7,012 nucleotides of DNA from Auritidibacter sp. Marseille-P8566 (GTDB taxonomy: Bacteria > Bacteroidota > Bacteroidia > Flavobacteriales > Flavobacteriaceae): the NCBI GenBank assembly GCA_943325595.2, contig CALPQA020000094.1, positions 1-7,012 of the forward strand, read 5' to 3'. Below, piece after piece: positions 1-4,538 of the stretch. Position numbers and translations under genes: made by a program. The notes beneath the pieces were generated by a model. It was not told where the DNA came from and searched no databases. It was given only the letters and a program-made list of their open reading frames with translations. How positions within the stretch are numbered: the first letter of the stretch is position 1; each line of letters begins with the position of its first letter.

Positions 1-841
1 AAGGTTCTAAAGCATCCATTGTTACAATCCAAGGTGAAATAGAAGAGGCAAAATTTTTAGCTAAAAAGGGTCCTAGCGGAACATATTCCCATTTTTGAAT
101 GTCACGAGCACTCCAATCATTCAATAGCACCATTCCGAAAATATAGTCTTCGGCTTCGTGAATTGGAATATTTTCACCCATAATGTTAACATCTGTGGTA
201 ATAAAAGCCGTTTCTAATTCGAAATCAATTAATCGTGAAGGCCCAAAAACCGGAGTTGTTTCACCATTTGGAAGTGTTTGCCCCATCGGTCGGTGAACAG
301 GAATTCCAGAAGGAATAATCGATGAACTTCGACCGTGGTATCCTACGGGAATGTGAAGCCAATTAGGCAGCAACGCATTTTCGGGATCACGAAACATCTT
401 ACCTACATTAGTAGCGTGTTCTTTACTTGAATAAAAGTCGGTATAATCTCCTATTAATACAGGAAGTTGCATTTCAACTTCATCCATATTAAAGATAACA
501 ATTTTTTTATGCTCTGGATTGTCTCGCAATTTTGGATTTTCAGCATCAAAAATATCAGCAATTCTATTTCTAACCAAACGCCATGTTTTTTGTCCGTCAG
601 AAATAAAATCATTTAAAGTATCTTGCATGAACATATCGTCTGTCAATTCAATGTCTTCAAAATAATTCATTTGCTGTAATGCACCTAAATCAATAGCAAA
701 ATTACCTATTCTAGTTCCAACGGTAACCACATTTTCACGAGTCAAAAATACACCAAAGGGAATATTTTGAATTGGGAAATCGCTTTCTTGAGGAACTTCT
801 AACCACGATTTTCTATTAGGTTCGTTTGCTGTTATTGGCAT
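1..841 (-). CDS. fahA: Fumarylacetoacetase, 3' end cut off by the window
   Basis: Hydrolyses 4-fumarylacetoacetate to fumarate and acetoacetate, the final step of tyrosine (and phenylalanine) catabolism through homogentisate; cytosolic. My translation of the minus strand from the ATG at 841 gives 280 codons without a stop, and the frame leaves the window at base 1. The residues known as metal and active-site ligands in mammalian FAH all align with a constant offset of +9: D135 and H142 (in DYTDFYSSKEHATNVG), E208 and E210 (in DFELETA), D242 and K262 (in NDWSARDIQKWEYVPLGPF and following AK). An N-terminal SH3-like domain (roughly residues 15-115) precedes the catalytic fold. Family members are about 420 residues, so roughly 140 are missing, with no sign of damage in what is visible. 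The start is supported by a well-placed promoter 35 bp upstream. It is divergent from glyA with no obvious metabolic link. Identification is very secure. Confidence 0.96.
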   Translation of the reverse strand, partial: MPITANEPNRKSWLEVPQESDFPIQNIPFGVFLTRENVVTVGTRIGNFAIDLGALQQMNYFEDIELTDDMFMQDTLNDFISDGQKTWRLVRNRIADIFDAENPKLRDNPEHKKIVIFNMDEVEMQLPVLIGDYTDFYSSKEHATNVGKMFRDPENALLPNWLHIPVGYHGRSSSIIPSGIPVHRPMGQTLPNGETTPVFGPSRLIDFELETAFITTDVNIMGENIPIHEAEDYIFGMVLLNDWSARDIQKWEYVPLGPFLAKNFASSISPWIVTMDALEP

Positions 842-875
842 TTTTATGTTAATTAGTTTGTTGAAAAATATGTAC

Positions 876-906
876 CAAATATATCATAAACTAAAATTTA
901 TACAAA
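876..906 (-). promoter_or_regulatory. Predicted Bacteroidota-type promoter of fahA
   Basis: Read on the minus strand, TTTG (906-903) is followed after 19 bases by TATATTTG (883-876). This matches both the -33 element and the -7 element (TAnnTTTG) of the known Bacteroidota housekeeping promoter, within the known spacing range. Transcription would start near base 870, giving a leader of about 28 nt to the ATG at 841. The leader has no Shine-Dalgarno sequence and ends in an A-rich stretch (ACATAAAA), as is usual in this phylum. Seen as motifs only; activity is inferred. Confidence 0.65.
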
Positions 907-925
907 CCTTTTTTTTGTAAATTTG
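897..925 (+). promoter_or_regulatory. Predicted Bacteroidota-type promoter of glyA
   Basis: TAAATTTG at 918-925 is a full match to the -7 consensus TAnnTTTG. The -33 position holds only TTTA (897-900) with a 17-base spacer, so the upstream element is imperfect. A start near base 932 would give a leader of about 20 nt before the ATG at 951. The leader (ATTAACATATACAACAAA) is A-rich and has no Shine-Dalgarno sequence. Its upstream element lies beside the -33 element of the opposing fahA promoter (903-906). Confidence 0.55.
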
Positions 926-950
926 CATAAAAATTAACATATACAACAAA

Positions 951-2225
951 ATGCAACACGACAACCAGATTTTCGACCTTATTTTAGAAGAACAAGACAG
1001 ACAAATTCACGGAATTGAGCTTATCGCCTCAGAGAATTTTGTAAGCGACCAAGTAATGGAAGCTGCAGGTTCTTGTTTAACCAATAAATATGCCGAAGGA
1101 TATCCTGGAAAAAGATATTATGGAGGTTGTGAAGTCGTTGATATTGTTGAGCAAATTGCTATAGATAGAGCAAAAGAACTTTTTGGTGCTGAATACGCCA
1201 ACGTGCAACCACACTCAGGTTCTCAAGCAAACACGGCTGTTTATCACGCTTGTTTGAAACCTGGAGATAAAATTTTAGGTTTTGACTTGTCACATGGTGG
1301 GCATTTAACACACGGTTCACCCGTAAATTTCTCAGGCCGTTTGTACACTCCTTCGTTTTATGGTGTTGAAAAAGAAACAGGTCGTTTTGACTATGATAAA
1401 ATTCAAGAAATTGCTACAAAAGAACAACCAAAATTAATCATCGCCGGAGCTTCTGCTTACTGTCGTGATATGGATTTTGAACGTTTCAGAAAAATTGCTG
1501 ACAGCGTTGGTGCTATTTTATTAGCAGATATTTCGCACCCTGCAGGACTAATCGCTAAAGGATTAATGAATGACCCAATTCCACATTGCCATATTGTAAC
1601 TACTACCACTCACAAAACGTTGCGTGGACCTAGAGGTGGAATGATATTAATGGGTAAAGATTTTGAAAATCCTTTCGGTTTAACTACTCCAAAAGGGGAA
1701 ATTAGAATGATGTCATCTTTATTGGATTTAGCTGTATTTCCTGGAAACCAAGGAGGACCATTAATGCACATTATTGCTGCAAAAGCAGTTGCATTTGGTG
1801 AAGCTTTGACAGATGAATTTTTCCGTTATTCGATGCAAGTACAAAAAAATGCGAAAGCAATGGCAGAAGCATTTATGAAAAGAGATTATGATTTGATTTC
1901 TGGAGGAACAGACAATCACATGATGCTTATTGACTTAAGAAACAAAAATATTACGGGTAAAGAAGCTGAAAATGCTTTGGTGAAAGCCGAAATTACTGTA
2001 AATAAAAATATGGTTCCATTTGATGATAAATCACCATTTGTGACTTCTGGAATCCGAATTGGAACGCCTGCAATCACCACTCGTGGATTGGTAGAAAGCG
2101 ATATGGAAACAATTGTAGCTTTGATTGATAGAGTTTTGAAGGATCACACCAACGAAGAACTAATCGAAGAAGTTGCAGACGAAGTAAATGAAATGATGGG
2201 CGAAAGAGCCATGTTTGTTTTCTAA
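951..2225 (+). CDS. glyA: Serine hydroxymethyltransferase
   Basis: PLP-dependent enzyme that interconverts serine plus tetrahydrofolate with glycine plus 5,10-methylenetetrahydrofolate, the main entry of one-carbon units; a cytosolic fold-type I aminotransferase-like enzyme. At 424 residues it is complete. The PLP lysine is K222 in [15 protein letters not shown]193 and H196 (ADISHPAGL) correspond to the residues under the PLP ring, E49 and Y57 lie in the conserved [13 protein letters not shown] stretch, and R369 (SGIRIGTPA) is the substrate carboxylate ligand. The N-terminal [10 protein letters not shown] and the VFPGNQGGP loop are also intact. Between the PLP lysine and VFPG it carries an extended segment (about residues 238-260, [20 protein letters not shown]) that is longer than in E. 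coli GlyA and, from memory, typical of Bacteroidota. The ATG at 951 sits at the right distance from a predicted promoter, and [12 protein letters not shown] is a normal family N-terminus. It appears to be transcribed alone or read through into miaE 78 bp downstream. Confidence 0.98.
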   Translation: MQHDNQIFDLILEEQDRQIHGIELIASENFVSDQVMEAAGSCLTNKYAEGYPGKRYYGGCEVVDIVEQIAIDRAKELFGAEYANVQPHSGSQANTAVYHACLKPGDKILGFDLSHGGHLTHGSPVNFSGRLYTPSFYGVEKETGRFDYDKIQEIATKEQPKLIIAGASAYCRDMDFERFRKIADSVGAILLADISHPAGLIAKGLMNDPIPHCHIVTTTTHKTLRGPRGGMILMGKDFENPFGLTTPKGEIRMMSSLLDLAVFPGNQGGPLMHIIAAKAVAFGEALTDEFFRYSMQVQKNAKAMAEAFMKRDYDLISGGTDNHMMLIDLRNKNITGKEAENALVKAEITVNKNMVPFDDKSPFVTSGIRIGTPAITTRGLVESDMETIVALIDRVLKDHTNEELIEEVADEVNEMMGERAMFVF

Positions 2226-2242
2226 AAACAAAAGGATTAAAT

Positions 2243-2298
2243 GTTTAAGGTTTGAAGTTCCTATACTTTTAAACTTTGAACCTTAAACTTTAAACTAA
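2243..2298. repeat. Heptad repeats forming an inverted repeat between glyA and miaE
   Basis: The arms at 2243-2257 and 2274-2288 pair over 15 positions (13 Watson-Crick pairs and two adjacent G-T wobbles) around a 16-base loop. The right side is a 7-base tandem: AAACTTT, GAACCTT, AAACTTT, AAACTAA (2271-2298). The left arm is the complementary tandem GTTTAAG, GTTTGAA. It lies 17 bp after the glyA stop, so it could act as a transcription terminator or an mRNA 3'-end stabiliser, although no T-run follows directly. A promoter-like pair, TTTG (2251-2254) and AAACTTTG (2271-2278, one mismatch to the -7 consensus, 16-base spacer), lies within it and could serve miaE, though the repeat makes such matches easy by chance. 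Confidence 0.6.
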
Positions 2299-2303
2299 AA
2301 TAT

Positions 2304-2897
2304 ATGTCAGTATTAAGATTGAAATTACCAACAGATCCTCGTTGGGTAAATATTGTGGAAACCAACATCGAAGAAATCCTTTCTGACCACGCTTGGTGCG
2401 AACAAAAAGCAGCTTCCAATGCCATTACCATTATCACAATTAACTCTGAATATCCTGATTTAGTTTCGGATATGTTGGCTTTGGCCAAAGAAGAAATTGA
2501 GCATTTTCAAATGGTTCATGATATTATTAAAAAACGTGGATTAACTTTAGCACGAGAACGCAAAGACGAATATGTTGGCGAATTAGCGCAGTACATGAAA
2601 AAAAGCAACAACGGAAGTCGGGTTTCAGGCTTTGTTGAACGCATGCTTTTTTCGGCGATGATTGAAGCTAGAAGTTGTGAACGATTCAAAGTGCTTTCCG
2701 AAAATATCAACGACGAAGAATTATCGGTTTTCTACAGGGATTTGATGGAAAGTGAAGCCGCTCATTATACTACTTTTATTACCTACGCCAGAAAATACGG
2801 TCACGGAATTGACGTTGAAAAAAGATGGCGCGAATGGATTGAATTCGAAGCTTCTGTAATTGCAAATTATGGAAAACGAGAAACCATGCACGGATAA
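2304..2897 (+). CDS. miaE: tRNA-(ms2io6A)-hydroxylase, MiaE family
   Basis: Predicted non-haem di-iron monooxygenase that hydroxylates the isopentenyl group of 2-methylthio-N6-isopentenyladenosine at tRNA position 37, acting after MiaA and MiaB and requiring O2. The 197-residue protein is a ferritin-like four-helix bundle. The iron ligands form the expected pattern: E33 (in DHAWCEQKAA), E64xxH67 (in AKEEIEHF), E121 (in MIEARSCERF) and E151xxH154 (in ESEAAHY). These are the two ExxH motifs plus two single glutamates that define the family. It is shorter than the roughly 270-residue Salmonella enzyme, but the missing length lies outside the di-iron core. The ATG at 2304 follows an A-rich leader and gives the normal MiaE opening (LKLPTDPRW). 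A GNAT gene starts 20 bp after the stop, so the two are probably co-transcribed. Another ferritin-like hydroxylase is possible but unlikely given the close fit. Confidence 0.9.
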   Translation: MSVLRLKLPTDPRWVNIVETNIEEILSDHAWCEQKAASNAITIITINSEYPDLVSDMLALAKEEIEHFQMVHDIIKKRGLTLARERKDEYVGELAQYMKKSNNGSRVSGFVERMLFSAMIEARSCERFKVLSENINDEELSVFYRDLMESEAAHYTTFITYARKYGHGIDVEKRWREWIEFEASVIANYGKRETMHG

Positions 2898-2917
2898 AAC
2901 TAAATCCTATTTCTAAA

Positions 2918-3415
2918 ATGATTTCAATTTCTGAGGCAATACCTGCTGACTTTCCTGTAATTCGAGAAATTGCACACAAAACTTGGCCCGTTGCCTATGG
3001 TGCGATTATCTCAAAAGCCCAATTGGATTACATGTTGGAGGAATTCTATTCGGATGCCACTCTAAACTACAATTTCACTCATAAAAACCACCGTTTTTTA
3101 TTGGTGAAGCAAGATTCTATTTGCTTAGGATTTGCTTCTTATGAGCATCATTACTTGGGTGAAAACAAAACCCGATTGCACAAAATTTACCTGCTTCCTG
3201 AATCGCAAGGAAAAGGGGCTGGGAAATTACTTATTGTAGCAGTAGAAAAATTAGCCATTGAAAACGATGATTATTGCATTTCATTGAATGTAAATCGGTT
3301 CAATACAGCGTATTATTTCTATGAAAAATTAGGCTTTGAAAAAGTCGGTGAAGAGGATGTTGTATTGGATTTTGGGTATTTAATGGAAGATTACAAATTA
3401 GAAAAAAGATTGTAA
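2918..3415 (+). CDS. GNAT family N-acetyltransferase
   Basis: A 165-residue single-domain acetyltransferase that would transfer an acetyl group from acetyl-CoA to an amine; the substrate cannot be read from the sequence. The acetyl-CoA pyrophosphate loop is visible as Q97-G-K-G-A-G102 after the beta-4 strand HKIYLLPES, matching (Q/R)xxGx(G/A). The second conserved block is NVNRFNTAYYFYEKLGFEKVG (residues 124-144, broken here only for reference), the alpha-4/beta-6 region ending in the usual Y-x-K-x-GF. The N-terminus (IREIAHKTWPVAYGAI, then DYMLEEFYS) resembles the PaiA-like polyamine/diamine acetyltransferase branch, which is a memory-based guess. The ATG at 2918 follows miaE by 20 bp with no room for a separate promoter, so it is likely the second gene of that operon. 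It ends 4 bp from the stop of the convergent pentapeptide gene. Confidence 0.88.
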   Translation: MISISEAIPADFPVIREIAHKTWPVAYGAIISKAQLDYMLEEFYSDATLNYNFTHKNHRFLLVKQDSICLGFASYEHHYLGENKTRLHKIYLLPESQGKGAGKLLIVAVEKLAIENDDYCISLNVNRFNTAYYFYEKLGFEKVGEEDVVLDFGYLMEDYKLEKRL

Positions 3416-3431
3416 TTCCTTATTTTACAAT
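3402..3431 (-). terminator. Candidate intrinsic terminator of the minus-strand pair
   Basis: ATTGTAA (3409-3415) and TTACAAT (3425-3431) form a perfect 7-bp stem around a 9-base loop. On the minus strand the stem is followed by C and then six T (complement of 3402-3408), as in a factor-independent terminator. The stem is AT-rich with one G-C pair, so it is weak. The right arm lies inside the last codons of the pentapeptide gene, and the left arm contains the GNAT stop codon. On the plus strand no T-run follows, so it should work mainly leftward. Confidence 0.4.
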
Positions 3432-3989
3432 AATATCGTGTGTCGATAACAATCCTTTTAGGCCTTCTAAAGCAAAAATTGCCTTCTTGAGTTTGGTTTT
3501 TGCAGGATTAATAGTGTAATTGAAACTCGTTTTAAAATTCGTTTTATTGGCAATGGCCTTATCAAATTCACTTCGGTACAAATCACAGTTTTCAAATATT
3601 ACTTCACTTAAATCAGCACCCATAAAGTCAACAGCTACAAGACTTGTATTTGTAAAAGAAGTTCCTTTCATCTTCAATGCATAGAATTTAGAAAAGTCTA
3701 AAATGCAGTCTTTAAAGTGGATTTCAAAGATAAATTTATCAATCATTGCAAAATTGACATCGCTAATTTTACATTTGTTGAAAAATACTGTTCTCAAACA
3801 CGTGTGGTTGATTTTGGCAGCATTAAAATTGCAATTGTTAAAACTACAATCTATAAAAGTAGAAGCCATAAAGACACATTTAGTAAAATCACAATTGGTG
3901 AAAGTGCAATTCTCGAACTCCTTATAACTGATTTCGTTTTCACTAAAAGTAATTCCGTTGTGCTCAATATCAAGGAAATAGTCGCTCAT
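3420..3989 (-). CDS. Pentapeptide-repeat protein, Qnr/McbG-like layout
   Basis: A 189-residue protein made almost entirely of five-residue repeats that should coil into a right-handed quadrilateral beta-helix. The central aromatic or aliphatic residue recurs every fifth position from I20 through F80 (F25, F30, F35, F40, F45, F50, F55, I60, L65, F70, I75), then in a shifted register from F92 to F152 (L97, F102, M107, F112, L117, F122, L127, F132, L137, F142). Six cysteines (28, 33, 38, 48, 53, 73) occupy the inward i-2 position. Residues 160-189 are non-repeat and probably form a C-terminal helix and strand, as in the dimer-forming tails of Qnr, MfpA and McbG. Those relatives mimic DNA and protect gyrase; the same role here is only inferred. 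I chose the ATG at 3989 over a TTG six codons upstream (4007). It follows ytxJ by 25 bp and is likely co-transcribed with it. Confidence 0.88.
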   Translation of the reverse strand: MSDYFLDIEHNGITFSENEISYKEFENCTFTNCDFTKCVFMASTFIDCSFNNCNFNAAKINHTCLRTVFFNKCKISDVNFAMIDKFIFEIHFKDCILDFSKFYALKMKGTSFTNTSLVAVDFMGADLSEVIFENCDLYRSEFDKAIANKTNFKTSFNYTINPAKTKLKKAIFALEGLKGLLSTHDIIVK

Positions 3990-4014
3990 TGCTATTTTAT
4001 GAAACAATTAGTAA

Positions 4015-4404
4015 CTAAATTTTAGATTTTAATTCGTTGGCATCGATGGCACTGTGAGAAACATCATAAACCGACTTCCCTCCTACTATCAAAAGCAATT
4101 GTGGCGATTGGTGCACTACGTTAAAACGAGAAGCAATCTCATTAGAAATATCTCGAAAAGCTATTAAATCTAAAAAATAAGTTGTAACTTCATTGTCAGA
4201 TAAATCATATTCATTTTCAAATTGCTTCAATGCCATTCTACTTATACTGCATCGGGTACTGTGTTTGAAAATAACCACTGGTTTTTCATTTGAAAGTTGG
4301 CTAATTTCATTCAGTTGCCCCAAATCTGTTAATGGTTTCCAATCTATTTTTGAAGGCGTACTGCCTTGTTCTGAAGATCCGAAAAAAGTATTAAAAATGC
4401 TCAT
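4015..4404 (-). CDS. ytxJ: Bacillithiol-system redox protein, YtxJ family
   Basis: A 129-residue thioredoxin-fold protein of the YtxJ (DUF2847) family, thought to act as a monothiol bacilliredoxin that removes bacillithiol from mixed disulfides; cytosolic. The only cysteine, C52, sits in VVIFKHSTRCSIS, right after the first core beta strand where thioredoxins carry CxxC; the second cysteine is replaced by serine (C52-S-I-S55). A probable cis-proline, P101, follows in HQSPQLLLI, as expected of the fold. The central DWKPL segment near residue 21 is the family's usual start, preceded by a short polar N-terminal stretch. The ATG at 4404 is the only sensible start, with an A/T-rich leader. The gene is first of a likely two-gene operon with the pentapeptide protein. 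Its presence implies that the host makes bacillithiol (BshA/B/C elsewhere), which fits many Bacteroidota. The biochemical role is known by family association, not shown here. Confidence 0.88.
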   Translation of the reverse strand: MSIFNTFFGSSEQGSTPSKIDWKPLTDLGQLNEISQLSNEKPVVIFKHSTRCSISRMALKQFENEYDLSDNEVTTYFLDLIAFRDISNEIASRFNVVHQSPQLLLIVGGKSVYDVSHSAIDANELKSKI

Positions 4405-4470
4405 TTATTTATTCGTATTGAATTAAAAACTAAAAAAACAACTAGCTAAAAACAGTCATTTTGTCCGATA

Positions 4471-4521
4471 AATCAAATTGGAATATAAATTGATTTTCAT
4501 TTGCAAAGTTATCTAAATAAC
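4471..4521. promoter_or_regulatory. Candidate divergent control region of ytxJ and clpB
   Basis: This lies in the 134-bp gap between the two divergent starts (4405-4538). CAAAGTTA at 4504-4511 is, on the minus strand, TAACTTTG, a full match to the -7 consensus TAnnTTTG, but no clear -33 element lies at the right distance. Directly beside it TTCATTTG (4496-4503) matches the same element for clpB at seven of eight positions, also with a poor -33. The two share the palindrome TTTGCAAA (4500-4507). Two small inverted repeats flank them: AATCAA/TTGATT (4471-4476 and 4490-4495) and AGTTAT/ATAACT (4507-4512 and 4517-4522). In such AT-rich DNA these may be chance. No CIRCE (HrcA) element is present. 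Confidence 0.3.
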
Positions 4522-4538
4522 TATTAAAAAGTACCACT

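Noticed and set aside
2261..2488. 75-codon minus-strand frame over the miaE start and the heptad repeat
   Set aside because: Its C-terminus (FSLKFKVQSLKV) is just the translated 7-base repeat and the rest is antisense to miaE.
3990..4007. TTG start at 4007 adding six residues to the pentapeptide protein
   Set aside because: The ATG at 3989 gives a cleaner N-terminus and normal spacing from ytxJ; the added residues (FHKIA region) fit no repeat and TTG starts are rarer.
3717..4025. Open frames on the plus strand across the pentapeptide gene (also 3703-3927)
   Set aside because: They are antisense to a clear repeat protein. The five-residue periodicity of the real gene keeps the opposite strand open, and their translations show no recognisable domain.
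4405..4538. CIRCE or classic sigma-32 heat-shock promoter before clpB
   Set aside because: No TTAGCACTC-N9-GAGTGCTAA inverted repeat and no convincing sigma-32 elements were found.
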